Positions 37,828-49,038 of a stretch of DNA of 64,000 nt are shown here, one piece after another. Below the pieces are notes generated by a model. The model had not been told where the DNA came from, did not search any database, and worked only from the letters and a program-made list of their open reading frames with translations. Each line of letters starts with the position of its first letter. The first letter of the stretch is position 1. Location: the NCBI RefSeq assembly GCF_011516945.1, contig NZ_WOTH01000013.1, forward strand, positions 1 through 64,000. Reading direction: 5' to 3'. The stretch comes from Acetobacter estunensis (GTDB lineage Bacteria; Pseudomonadota; Alphaproteobacteria; Acetobacterales; Acetobacteraceae). A program made the translations under genes and the position numbers.

Positions 37828-40509
37828 TCAAGTGGCGATTTTTTTCAGAGCGTAAAGCGCGGCGAGAGCTTCCCGTGGTGAGAGGTCATCGGGGTCGATA
37901 TCGGCCAGTTTTTCGCGCAGCTCGTCAGGGATCGGAACCTCACCGGACGGTTCGTTGTGTGCCGGTTGAGAGGAAGGCGCCGCATCGAAAAGAGGGAGTG
38001 GTTGCGGGCCCGCTGTGTGCTCACGTTCCAGTTCCTTGAGCAGACGGGAGGCGCGGTCCACCACGGGAGCGGGAACGCCGGCAAGTTTTGCGACATGCAC
38101 GCCCCAACTCCGTTTGGCGCTGCCGGACACGACTTCGTGCAGGAACACGACCTGCCCCTTCCAGTCCCGCACGGCCATGGTGTGGAGAGACAGCCGGGGA
38201 AGGCTTTCGGTCAGCCGGGCAAGTTCGTGGAAATGTGTGGCAAAGATGGCACGGCATCGCAGGTTGGAATGAAGTGCTTCCAGCACGGCCCATGCAATCG
38301 AAAGACCGTCCAGCGTGGAGGTGCCGCGCCCGATCTCATCCACCACCACCAGAGACCGGGGACCGGCCTGATTGAGGATCGCGGCCGTTTCCGTCATTTC
38401 CACCATGAAGGTCGAGCGACCCCGCGCCAGATCGTCCGCAGCCCCTACACGTGAGAAAAGCCGGTCCACCGTCCCAAGATGGGCCGAGGTGGCAGGCACA
38501 GGCAGTCCGGCCTGTGCGAGAATGACGGCCAGCGCGTTCTGTCGCAGGAAGGTGGATTTGCCGGCCATGTTCGGCCCGGTCAGCAGCATCACGCGTTTTT
38601 CAGGGGAGAGGGAGCAACTGTTAGCCGCAAAGCGCACGCCAGAACCAAGGGCCGCTTCCACAACGGGATGGCGGCAGGCGACGAGTTCGAACGCCTCGCT
38701 TTCGTCCACCACCGGTCGGCACCATGTCTCGCCTGCCGCGAGAGAGGCGCAGGAGCGGATGACATCGGTCAGCGCCACCGCGCGGGCGAGCGCTGGCAGC
38801 TTGTCGTCATCCAGAGCGCGGGCGACAAGCGCTGCGAAAACCTGACGTTCACGTGTTGCGGCACATTCCGCAGCGGCGGTAATTTCAGCATCCAGCTCCG
38901 AGAGTTCCTCGGTGGCGAAACGCGCGAGGCTGGCCGTGCCCTGACGGAATTGAAGATCTTCGCGGGAGCGCAGACGGGTGCCCACGGCAGCCGGCACCTC
39001 GATGACATAACCAAGCTGGGCGTGATGCCGGATTTTCAGGCTGGTTATGCCGAACCGCTCACCATAATCGGCCTGTAGAGAGGCGATGATCCGGCGCGAA
39101 TCGTCACGCAGCGTGCGATGTGTGTCGAGTTCTTCATCGTAGCCCGCGGCAATGACGCCGCCATCTTCCAGTCGGGCCGGTAATTCATCGGCAAGCGCGT
39201 CGTTGAGTTCGTCATGCAGGGCGGCGCATTCCTGCAAGTCCTCAAGAACGCGCTCGATCAGGTCCGGTCGTTTTTCCTCACTGCCGTTGATTCGGGCGAG
39301 TTCCGTGTCGGCAAGGTGAGCGGCGGCGATGCCATCGCGCAGTGCGCCGAGATCGCGCGGTTGGCCACGGCCCACGGACAGGCGCCCCAAGGCACGGTCG
39401 ATATCGGGGGCGCTTCGCAGGATCGTGCGAAGATTTTCCGCTCGCACGCTGTCATGGCGCAGCCAGTCCCAACAGGCCTGACGTGCGGCAATCCGCGCTG
39501 GATTTGTGAGCGGAGCCGCAATCCATGAAGCGAGCATCCGCGCGCCAGCGGCCGTGCTGGTGCGGTTCACGGTGGCGAACAGAGTGTGTTCGGTGCCCCC
39601 GTCACGAGCGCGGAGTAGATCGAGGCTCGCGCGGGTTGCCGGGTCGAGACCCAGCGTGTCCTGATCCTCCTGCGGCATGGGCGGCGTAAGCCGCGGCATG
39701 GCGCCCGCCTGTGAGCGCTTTACGTAGTCCACGGCCATGAGAGCGGCGGTGGTTTCGGCATCGCTGAAGGTGCCGAAAGCGTCGAGGCTGGCGACATGAA
39801 AGCTCTCCGCCAGCCGTGCCCGTGCCGTGTCCGGGGAGGAGGGCGGTTCGCCCGGCGTACGGCGAAGATCGTATTCACCCAGATCACGGTCTGGCGGGGC
39901 AAGGATCTCGGCGGGGTCCAGCCGCGCCAGCAGATGCCCCAGTTCCGCATCCGTGCAGCGGGCGGTCTCGAACTGGCCAGTAGAGATGTCGATCCATGCC
40001 GCGCCCCATTCCGGCAAGCCGCGTCGTGACGGTTCGGCCACCAGCGCCAGCAGGAGATTGGAGCGACCGGGTTCCAGAAGTTCATCTTCGGTCAGGGTGC
40101 CGGGCGTGATCAGGCGGACGACGGCGCGCGGTAGCGGACCCTTCTGAGCGGCAACCTTGCCCTTTCCCTTCATTTTGGAGGGTGGAGTGGCGGTCTGTTC
40201 CGCGACAGCGACCCGAAAGCCACGCCGGATGAGGCGGGAGAGATAGGCCTGCGCCGCACCAACCGGCACGCCGCACATGGGGATCGGCTCTCCACCATGC
40301 GAACCGCGTGCCGTCAGGGCGATGTCGAGCGCCGAGGCCGCAGCCGTCGCGTCATCAAAGAACAGTTCGTAGAAATCGCCCATTCGAAAGAAGAGGAGAA
40401 ATTCAGGGTTTTCGTTTTTCAGCGCAAACCATTGCGCCATGGCGGGCGAGGCACCTTCGGGAGAGGGGCGCTTGCTGGCGCCGGTCCGGGTGGGTTGCTC
40501 GTCAGTCAT
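37828..40509 (-). CDS. mutS: DNA mismatch repair ATPase MutS
   Basis: A protein of 893 residues that binds mismatches and starts repair. The N-terminal mismatch-recognition domain holds FFRMGDFYELFFDDA with the Phe-x-Glu motif; the ATPase domain holds LLTGPNMAGKSTFLRQNALA (Walker A) and VDEIGRGTSTLDGLS (Walker B), followed by CRAIFATHFHELARL. The length is normal. A Vsr relic elsewhere in the window does not affect this gene. Confidence 0.97.
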   Translation of the reverse strand: MTDEQPTRTGASKRPSPEGASPAMAQWFALKNENPEFLLFFRMGDFYELFFDDATAAASALDIALTARGSHGGEPIPMCGVPVGAAQAYLSRLIRRGFRVAVAEQTATPPSKMKGKGKVAAQKGPLPRAVVRLITPGTLTEDELLEPGRSNLLLALVAEPSRRGLPEWGAAWIDISTGQFETARCTDAELGHLLARLDPAEILAPPDRDLGEYDLRRTPGEPPSSPDTARARLAESFHVASLDAFGTFSDAETTAALMAVDYVKRSQAGAMPRLTPPMPQEDQDTLGLDPATRASLDLLRARDGGTEHTLFATVNRTSTAAGARMLASWIAAPLTNPARIAARQACWDWLRHDSVRAENLRTILRSAPDIDRALGRLSVGRGQPRDLGALRDGIAAAHLADTELARINGSEEKRPDLIERVLEDLQECAALHDELNDALADELPARLEDGGVIAAGYDEELDTHRTLRDDSRRIIASLQADYGERFGITSLKIRHHAQLGYVIEVPAAVGTRLRSREDLQFRQGTASLARFATEELSELDAEITAAAECAATRERQVFAALVARALDDDKLPALARAVALTDVIRSCASLAAGETWCRPVVDESEAFELVACRHPVVEAALGSGVRFAANSCSLSPEKRVMLLTGPNMAGKSTFLRQNALAVILAQAGLPVPATSAHLGTVDRLFSRVGAADDLARGRSTFMVEMTETAAILNQAGPRSLVVVDEIGRGTSTLDGLSIAWAVLEALHSNLRCRAIFATHFHELARLTESLPRLSLHTMAVRDWKGQVVFLHEVVSGSAKRSWGVHVAKLAGVPAPVVDRASRLLKELEREHTAGPQPLPLFDAAPSSQPAHNEPSGEVPIPDELREKLADIDPDDLSPREALAALYALKKIAT

Positions 40510-40554
40510 GTTGGCGATGATGTCCTGTTCGGTTATGGGGCAGAAGGAGCGGGG

Positions 40555-42513
40555 TCAGCCTTTCGGGCGGCTGGCGTAGACGGCGATGCCTTCCCACACA
40601 CGCTTGACGTAGTTGCGTGTCTCCTCGGTGGGGATCTGTTCGATCCAGTCGATCAGAGTATCCTGATCCGCGCCGGTCCGAGCCGGATCGCCTCGCTCTT
40701 CCAGCCATTGGGAGACGCGGTGCGGTCCTGCGTTATAGCCTGCCGCAGCGTAAGGCACGACACCATCGAATCGGGTCGCGACCTTCGAGAGATAGGCCGT
40801 GCCGAGTTGCATGTTGAGGCCGGGATCGTGCAACGCGGCAATACTGACCGGCCCCAGTCCTATACTGTGCGCCGTTTCCTGTGCCGTAGCCGGTAGAAGC
40901 TGCATGAGACCGATGGCATTGGACGGACTGACGGCATCCGGATCGAAATTGCTTTCCTGCCGCATGAGCGAGGGCACCAACCCATCGGGCAGCGTGCTGC
41001 CGGGAGGCCGATAGGGCGCGGGCCAGCCATAATCGGGCAAAGCCGTACCGGTGCGGCTCGCGGCGCGGGCGACACTCACGCCGATGTCGGGCAGGCCGAC
41101 ACGCTGGGCGAGTACAGCCAGAGCTTCCCGATCTTGCGGGTCGGTGTCCTGCACGAACAATACGCGTAGAAAGTCGCGAGCGTGCGTGCGGTCGTTCCAT
41201 GACACGAGAATCTGGGCCGCACGGGCGAGGTCGCTGCCATCCAGCCGCACGGATACGGCTGTGGGATCGTGCTCGTTATGGGCTTCTGCGGCGAACCACT
41301 GGCGAATGGCAGATTGCAGCGCGTCCGGCACCCGGGCGGGTGCGAGCAGGGCGTTGCCGCTGTCCGACAGACGGGCGAGCGCCATCTGGCCGTAAAATGT
41401 CTGGGGCTGGAGGGCGGCCTGCTGCCAGTCGGCACGGGCCGCTGCCATATCGTTGGCTTCTAAGCGTGCCCGACCCAGCCAGTAAAAGCCGCCAGCATGA
41501 GTGTTCAGAGAAGGCGAGGCCGCTAGCTCGCGGAAAAAGCTGTCCGCCTGTTGCGGGTCATGCAGCGCCCGCAAGGCGATCCATCCGCTGAGAAAAGCCG
41601 AATCCGAGCGTTGGCGTCCTTCGATGTGCGTTGGGTCATTCGCCATTGTGAGCGCATCGCCGGGACGATTTTGCGCCAGAAGTGCACGCGCCAGCGCGTC
41701 CCGCTCGCGCCAGAAATGCCCCTGTTCCGCAGGGGCAGCGCGGCTCTCGGCATCGAAACCCCGCTGTTTCCACAGCGCGAGCGCATCGTCGAGGCGCTGG
41801 TTTTTCGCCAACCAACGCGCATGGGCAAGGATGAGGGAGGAATCGTCCGCGTAACGCTCAGGCACAGCAGCGAGAAGGGATTCGGCGGTGGAATCGTTGC
41901 GCCGAAAGGCCAGTTCGGCCTGAGCCAATGCGGCTCTGTCCGGGTCCAGCGAGGACATTGTGGCTGCGGCCGCTGTCAAATGGCCGTTGCGGATCTCTCG
42001 TTGAAAACGTGCCCAGTTGTCGTCTGCTGTGAGCGCGGGCCCAAAGGTGTCTTTGACAGCGGCCGCGTCCTGTGGACCGTCATTACCATTGCGCCACGCC
42101 GCGCGCCCGGCCTCGCGAAAGGCGTCCATGCCACCGGCAATGGAAACGCAGCGCAGCAGGGCAGGGGCTGTCTTTGGTGGTTCGGCCCGGCAGAGATCGG
42201 CTGCCACACTGTCGTCTGGCTCGTTGACAAGCGCATGTTCATAGCGGGCGCGTATGACAGCCCAGCGCGGCCACACCGGGCGGGTGGTGAGAAAGTTGGC
42301 GTAATCACGGGCGGGAATGGTGGACGCATTCGGCCCAACAAGACGCAGCCACGTGGTCAGGCGGGCCGCCACGTCATCGACCGGCCCCTTTGCTGCCGCC
42401 TGTTGAGGCTGCGGCCACGTTTGCGGAGGCGCGGTACTGGTTGCGCTCGATGGGGCACACGCGGAGAGTGTGAGAACGCAGGTGAGGGCGAGGCTGCGAC
42501 GGCTGGGCTTCAT
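40555..42513 (-). CDS. slt: Soluble-type lytic transglycosylase, lipoprotein
   Basis: A protein of 652 residues. The N-terminus MKPSRRSLALTCVLTLSACA is a lipoprotein signal with LSAC as the lipobox. A long superhelical domain with TPR-like repeats (about 100-490) precedes the catalytic domain, where SLMRQESNFDPDAVSPSNAI carries the catalytic glutamate and GLMQLLPATAQE follows. It cleaves peptidoglycan, forming 1,6-anhydro ends, in the periplasm. Confidence 0.93.
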   Translation of the reverse strand: MKPSRRSLALTCVLTLSACAPSSATSTAPPQTWPQPQQAAAKGPVDDVAARLTTWLRLVGPNASTIPARDYANFLTTRPVWPRWAVIRARYEHALVNEPDDSVAADLCRAEPPKTAPALLRCVSIAGGMDAFREAGRAAWRNGNDGPQDAAAVKDTFGPALTADDNWARFQREIRNGHLTAAAATMSSLDPDRAALAQAELAFRRNDSTAESLLAAVPERYADDSSLILAHARWLAKNQRLDDALALWKQRGFDAESRAAPAEQGHFWRERDALARALLAQNRPGDALTMANDPTHIEGRQRSDSAFLSGWIALRALHDPQQADSFFRELAASPSLNTHAGGFYWLGRARLEANDMAAARADWQQAALQPQTFYGQMALARLSDSGNALLAPARVPDALQSAIRQWFAAEAHNEHDPTAVSVRLDGSDLARAAQILVSWNDRTHARDFLRVLFVQDTDPQDREALAVLAQRVGLPDIGVSVARAASRTGTALPDYGWPAPYRPPGSTLPDGLVPSLMRQESNFDPDAVSPSNAIGLMQLLPATAQETAHSIGLGPVSIAALHDPGLNMQLGTAYLSKVATRFDGVVPYAAAGYNAGPHRVSQWLEERGDPARTGADQDTLIDWIEQIPTEETRNYVKRVWEGIAVYASRPKG

Positions 42514-42522
42514 TCCGTGGTA

Positions 42523-43113
42523 TTATCCCACATGAGAAAGAACTTCGCTGCCGCCATTGAAGATCAGTTCGATGGCCACGCCGAACACCACGAGCAGACC
42601 GATCCACGCAATCCAGCGATAGCGATCGAGCAGTCGGGCGATGATCGTGGCGGCAAAGGCCATGAGCAGGATGGAAATGGCAAGCCCCGCGACCAGAACC
42701 TCCATGTGCTCACCCGCCGCACCGGCAACGGCCAGCACATTGTCGAGGCTCATGGAAAGATCGGCCACGATAATCCGTCCGATGGCGGGCCACAGACCGC
42801 CGGGGGCCGTGCCGCCATCTTCGGCATGCGTATCGGGAGTGCGCAGTTCCCGGTACATCTTCCAGCAGACCCAGAGCAGCAGCAATCCACCCGCCAGTCG
42901 CAGGCCGATGATGCCGAGCAATTGGGTCGCCACCAGCGCCAGTCCGAGACGGATGAGGGCGGCGGCCGCGACACCGACGAAAACCGCGATGCGTCTCTGT
43001 TTTCCCTCCAGACGCCGGACAGCCAGACCGACAACGACGGCGTTGTCTCCGGCAAGGGTTATGTCGATCAGGACGACCTGCAGAAGAGCGCCAAGGAAGG
43101 AAAGTGAAAGCAT
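42523..43113 (-). CDS. TerC family membrane protein (YjbE-like)
   Basis: A protein of 196 residues with about six hydrophobic segments. Family features are ITLAGDNAVVVGLAVRRLEG near the N-terminus and SMSLDNVLAVAGAAGEHMEV in the middle, each with the conserved acidic residue and Asn in a membrane helix. TerC-type proteins are linked to manganese or other metal export. Only nine bases separate it from the downstream slt. Confidence 0.88.
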   Translation of the reverse strand: MLSLSFLGALLQVVLIDITLAGDNAVVVGLAVRRLEGKQRRIAVFVGVAAAALIRLGLALVATQLLGIIGLRLAGGLLLLWVCWKMYRELRTPDTHAEDGGTAPGGLWPAIGRIIVADLSMSLDNVLAVAGAAGEHMEVLVAGLAISILLMAFAATIIARLLDRYRWIAWIGLLVVFGVAIELIFNGGSEVLSHVG

Positions 43114-43182
43114 GGCCTCGCTATACCGCGAGATGTCGTGATCGGACCAGTGGCAAGATGATGATGCGCACTGCTCTTTTCG

Positions 43183-44613
43183 TCATGCCTCGGGAGAATT
43201 GGATGAAATGACCCGGTGCTTCACCACCTCGCCCACAATAATGAGCGCGGGACTGCGGAAGTTCTCTTCCGTAACCTTTGCGGTCAGTGTGGCGAGATCC
43301 GCCGTGATGACCCGTTGATCCGGTCGTGTGCCGTGTTCGACCATGGCTGCGGGCCATTCGGGGGGAAGGCCGTGTTCGACCAGGCGTGAGCACAGACTCT
43401 CCACGCCACCGAGGCCCATATAGATCACGACGGTCTGTCCGCGCTGGGCAATGGTGTGCCATGGCAGGTCCAGTGTGCCGTCCGCTCGGGCGTGGCCTGT
43501 CAGAAACAGGCAGGACTGGGCGCAGTCGCGGTGCGTCAGCGGAATCCCCGCCGCCGCCGCGCAGCCATTGGCGGCTGAAATGCCGGGTATGACGCGAAAC
43601 GGCACGCCTGCTTCCATCAGAGCTTCGATTTCCTCGCCACCACGTCCGAAGATGAACGGATCGCCCCCCTTAAGACGCAGCACCCGCTCGCCCGCCTTGG
43701 CGCGGCGGATCAGTTCGTCATTGATGGAAGGCTGGGGCAGGGCGTGATTGTTGCGCTGCTTGCCTACGAAGATACGCTCGGCATCGCGGCGCACGCGGTC
43801 GAGGATGTCAGCGGGAAGCAGGTGGTCATACAGCACGCTGTCGGCGTTCTGCATTAGCCTGAGTGCGCCAAGGGTGAGAAGATCCGGGTTGCCCGGTCCC
43901 GCACCCACGATCCAGACTTCGCCGCCGCCCGTATCCTCGCCCGCCAGTCGCTCCAGCGTGGCGCGCGCGGCGTCGTCTTCACCCGCCAGCGCCTGTTCCG
44001 CGCCCTTACCGTCGAGAAAGCGCTCCCAGACGCGGCGGCGGGTGTCAGGGGTGGGGTGGCGCGCGCCCACCATCTCGCGAGCGCCCTGCATGAATCGGGC
44101 GAGCCGATCCAACCCGGCAGGCAGGAGCGCTTCTATCTGTTCACGCAGACGGCGGGCCAGAACCGGGGCTGCTCCCGACGTGGAAATGGCGACCTGCACG
44201 GAACCACGTCGCACGATGGCGGGAGTGATGAAGGTGGAGGGCTCCGGATCGTCCACCGCGCAGACTGGCACATTCAGTTCGCAGGCCGTGGCCGCGACCA
44301 TGCGGTTGATTGCCCGATCGTCCGTGGCGGCGAAGACTACGCGGCAATGACGTGCGTGTTCGGCCACCAGTTCCGGTGTTGCGCCCTTCGCAACATGATG
44401 GATGCGTCCATTGAGGGCATGCTGGGTCAGTTCTGGGCACAGCGTGGGGGAAAGGACGGTCAGCCGGGCGTCGGTGGCCAGCAGCAGGGCGGCCTTGTTG
44501 GCGGCCACGGTACCGCCGCCTACGACCAGTGCGCAAGCCGCCTCATCCATCCGCATGACGAGAGGGAACCAGGGGCTGTGTGACGAAGGCGTCAGGCTGT
44601 TGTGTTCGACCAT
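43183..44613 (-). CDS. cysG: Siroheme synthase (fused CysG)
   Basis: A fused enzyme of 476 residues making siroheme for sulfite reductase. The N-terminal dehydrogenase/ferrochelatase part (1-210) has LVVGGGTVAANKAALLLA and ISTSGAAPVLARRLREQIEA. The C-terminal uroporphyrinogen-III methyltransferase (about 225-470) has EVWIVGAGPGNPDLLTLGAL, LKGGDPFIFGRGGEEIEAL and VIPGISAANGCAAAAGIPLT. The start MVEHNSL is plausible. It is followed upstream by the UPF0262 gene. Confidence 0.95.
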   Translation of the reverse strand: MVEHNSLTPSSHSPWFPLVMRMDEAACALVVGGGTVAANKAALLLATDARLTVLSPTLCPELTQHALNGRIHHVAKGATPELVAEHARHCRVVFAATDDRAINRMVAATACELNVPVCAVDDPEPSTFITPAIVRRGSVQVAISTSGAAPVLARRLREQIEALLPAGLDRLARFMQGAREMVGARHPTPDTRRRVWERFLDGKGAEQALAGEDDAARATLERLAGEDTGGGEVWIVGAGPGNPDLLTLGALRLMQNADSVLYDHLLPADILDRVRRDAERIFVGKQRNNHALPQPSINDELIRRAKAGERVLRLKGGDPFIFGRGGEEIEALMEAGVPFRVIPGISAANGCAAAAGIPLTHRDCAQSCLFLTGHARADGTLDLPWHTIAQRGQTVVIYMGLGGVESLCSRLVEHGLPPEWPAAMVEHGTRPDQRVITADLATLTAKVTEENFRSPALIIVGEVVKHRVISSNSPEA

Positions 44614-44639
44614 GATGCGGTCAGTCGTCTCCGAATGGG

Positions 44640-45170
44640 TCAGTTGCGGCTGGCCAGCAGGCAGACCAGCGTGAAGATGCGCCGTGCAGTGGGGCGGTCC
44701 AGAGCGATCTTACCGGACAGTCGTTCGATCAGAAGATCGGCGGCTTCGTCATGGATGCCCCGGCGCCCCATGTCGATGGCCTGCACTTTTGCCCGGTTGC
44801 CTTCCTCCATGGCTGCCTCGAAGCTCTCGATCATCAGGGCATAGTCCTTGATGAGGCTTCGAAACGGTGTGAGGGAAATCCCCTGCGCATGCAGTGCTAC
44901 GTCTTCCTCGGTGCGGATGTCGAACACAAGCCCGGAATTGCCGCTGACGGCGATGTGCAGAATGAAGGGGCCGGTCAGGCCATGGGGACGGAAATGCGCG
45001 GTCTGGCACAGATCGAGGATCGCTTGTTCGCGATCCTTTCTGCGTTCGGGGTGCGCATCTGTCGCGGGGTCGAGGGCACAGTCGAGCACGACGGCGAGCA
45101 ATGCGTCGGGCCGGTCGGAAGGGAGGGTGGGTTCGTCCCGCCGATTCCTGTGATGATGCAGAAGGGTCAC
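44640..45170 (-). CDS. UPF0262 family protein
   Basis: A protein of about 176 residues of an alphaproteobacterial family without a known function. Conserved segments are ERRKDREQAILDLCQTAHF, GPFILHIAVSGNSGLVFDIR, ISLTPFRSLIKDYALMIESF and VQAIDMGRRGIHDEAADLLI. GTG 45170 has GGAG about nine bases upstream; GTG 45227 is the longer alternative. It is probably co-transcribed with cysG. Confidence 0.85.
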   Translation of the reverse strand: MTLLHHHRNRRDEPTLPSDRPDALLAVVLDCALDPATDAHPERRKDREQAILDLCQTAHFRPHGLTGPFILHIAVSGNSGLVFDIRTEEDVALHAQGISLTPFRSLIKDYALMIESFEAAMEEGNRAKVQAIDMGRRGIHDEAADLLIERLSGKIALDRPTARRIFTLVCLLASRN

Positions 45171-47012
<1,842 letters not shown>

Positions 47013-47020
47013 GGTGAGAA

Positions 47021-47043
47021 GGCAGAGGCGCGTAGCCTCTGCC
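47021..47043 (+). terminator. Hairpin after guaB
   Basis: GGCAGAGGC, loop GCGTA, GCCTCTGCC is a perfect nine-base-pair stem nine bases after the guaB stop. There is little T after it, so it may be a weak terminator before the next gene. Confidence 0.55.
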
Positions 47044-47081
47044 TGTTGCGCTCATCGGCCCCACAGAATCCGGAATATTTC

Positions 47082-48374
47082 ATGACGCCGTCTGCCCGGC
47101 TTGCTGCCGCGATCGATCTTTTGGCGGAAATGGACGCAGCGCCGCGTCGACCCGCCGACGCCACTGCCAACAGTTTCTTTCGTGAACGCCGTTATATCGG
47201 CGGGGGAGACCGTCGCGCCATCTCCGCCATCGTGTGGGACGTGTTGCGCCACTGGCGGCGAACGGAGTGGTGGATTGCGCAGGCAGGTGGAGACGCGACG
47301 CCGCGCCTTCGTGTTGCAGCGCGGCAGATTGCGGGAGGTATGACAGCGGGCGATGTCGCGCAGGCCTTCGTGGAGGGACGTTTCGCACCCGGGGCATTGG
47401 ACCGGGACGAACGGCACACGGTGGACGTGCTGGCACGGGATATCCCCGATGAGCAAACCCTTCCACGTGCCGTAAGGCTGGAGATTCCCGACTGGCTGCT
47501 TCCGCATCTGGAAGCAACATTCGGGGAGCATGTGGAAGAGGAACTTGCCGCCATGAGCGGTGAGGCGTCGCTGGATCTTCGGATCAACACGCTGCGGACC
47601 GACAGAGCGGCGGCGTGCAAGGCGCTGGCACGCGATGGACTGCATCCAGAACCGACCGCGTTGTCGCCTTGGGGGCTACGTCTGCCTTCCCGGCTGCCGG
47701 TAACGTCAAGTGTGGCGTTCCGCGATGGGCTTGTGGAAATTCAGGACGAAGGATCGCAGCTTGTCGTGGCCATGCTGGGGGCTGCGCCTGAAATGCGTGT
47801 TCTGGACTATTGTGCTGGAGCAGGAGGCAAGACGCTCGCCATTGCCATGACCATGCAGAATCGGGGGCATATCGTGGCGTGCGATGTGTCCGCGCCACGT
47901 CTGGATGGGGCGGTGAAGCGTCTGCGTCGGGCAGGCGTGCACAATGTTGAGCGGCATCTGTTTATTGCAGGCGATAAATGGGCCAAGCGTCGTGCGGGAT
48001 CCTTCGATCGTGTGCTGGTCGATGCACCGTGTTCGGGCACGGGAACGTGGCGGCGCAATCCGGACGCGCGGGTGCGGTTGCGTGAGACGGACCTTTCGGA
48101 ACTGGTGGTGAAGCAGGCGGAGATTCTCGATCGAGCCAGTGCGCTCGTGCGGCCGGGTGGGCGAATGGTCTATGCGACCTGTTCGATTCTGGACGCTGAG
48201 AATCGTTCCCAGATCACGGCGTTCCTCGAACGACACCCTGAATTCGAGGCTGTGTTGCCCGAAAGCGAGGAACTGCCGGAAACCCTGCGCGGTGCACCGA
48301 TGTTCTCACTCACGCCGGCGGTCAACGGAACGGACGGGTTCTTTGCCGCTGTCCTCAAAAAGAAGGAGGCGTAA
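47082..48374 (+). CDS. RNA (cytosine-C5) methyltransferase, RsmB/NOP family
   Basis: A protein of 430 residues, the second member of this family in the window. The N-terminal domain contains SFFRERRYIGGGDRRAISAI; the catalytic domain shows CAGAGGKTLAIAMTMQNRGH (motif I), RVLVDAPCSGTGTWRRNPDA (catalytic cysteine) and YATCSILDAENRSQI (second cysteine). It lacks the NusB-like domain of rsmB, so its substrate, rRNA or tRNA, is not clear. ATG 47082 follows the guaB hairpin. Confidence 0.88.
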   Translation: MTPSARLAAAIDLLAEMDAAPRRPADATANSFFRERRYIGGGDRRAISAIVWDVLRHWRRTEWWIAQAGGDATPRLRVAARQIAGGMTAGDVAQAFVEGRFAPGALDRDERHTVDVLARDIPDEQTLPRAVRLEIPDWLLPHLEATFGEHVEEELAAMSGEASLDLRINTLRTDRAAACKALARDGLHPEPTALSPWGLRLPSRLPVTSSVAFRDGLVEIQDEGSQLVVAMLGAAPEMRVLDYCAGAGGKTLAIAMTMQNRGHIVACDVSAPRLDGAVKRLRRAGVHNVERHLFIAGDKWAKRRAGSFDRVLVDAPCSGTGTWRRNPDARVRLRETDLSELVVKQAEILDRASALVRPGGRMVYATCSILDAENRSQITAFLERHPEFEAVLPESEELPETLRGAPMFSLTPAVNGTDGFFAAVLKKKEA

Positions 48375-48441
48375 GCGGCGGTTTTTCGTGCCTTTCTCGC
48401 GAAGGTTTGACCGAAACCCGTTGCAGCGTCATCATGCTGCC

Positions 48442-49038
48442 ATGATCCTTCTGATCGACAACTACGACAGCTTCACCTTCAACCTCGTGCATTATTTCGG
48501 GGAGTTGGGCGAAGAGTGCGAGGTTCACCGCAACGACGCGCTGAGCGTGAATGACGTTGTTGCGCGCGCGCCTGAAGCCATCGTGCTCTCACCCGGTCCA
48601 TGCTCCCCGGATGAAGCGGGGATCTGCTGCGATGTGATACGTGCTCTTGGATCGACCACCCCGATTTTTGGTGTGTGTCTTGGACATCAGGCCATCGGGC
48701 AGGTCTATGGCGGCAAAGTGGGCCGTGCGCCCATGCCGGTGCACGGCAAGGTCAGCGCCATTCACCACACGAACACCGGAGTGTTCTCGGGTCTGCCGGA
48801 CCCGCTGATGGCCACGCGGTATCACAGTCTGATTGTGGAAGCGGACACCCTGCCGGATGTGTTGCACCGTACGGCATGGACGGATGATGGCCTGATCATG
48901 GGTCTCCAGCATCGGCAGTTTCCGGTTCATGGGGTGCAGTTTCATCCCGAGAGCATTGCGTCCGAATGTGGTCACGAAATCCTGAAGAATTTCCTGACGC
49001 TTGCGCGCGAGTGGAATGAGGGTCGTCGTGCGGCCTGA
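48442..49038 (+). CDS. trpG: Anthranilate/aminodeoxychorismate synthase glutaminase
   Basis: A class I glutamine amidotransferase of 198 residues that supplies ammonia to anthranilate (and possibly aminodeoxychorismate) synthase. It starts MILLIDNYDSFTFNLVHYFG; the catalytic cysteine lies in GVCLGHQAIGQ and the His-Glu pair in VQFHPESIAS. It overlaps trpD by 23 bases. trpE is not nearby. Confidence 0.95.
   Translation: MILLIDNYDSFTFNLVHYFGELGEECEVHRNDALSVNDVVARAPEAIVLSPGPCSPDEAGICCDVIRALGSTTPIFGVCLGHQAIGQVYGGKVGRAPMPVHGKVSAIHHTNTGVFSGLPDPLMATRYHSLIVEADTLPDVLHRTAWTDDGLIMGLQHRQFPVHGVQFHPESIASECGHEILKNFLTLAREWNEGRRAA

Noticed and set aside
41551-43107. 518-codon open frame on the plus strand
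   Set aside because: It covers the antisense of slt and the TerC gene; composition and lack of motifs mark it as a shadow.
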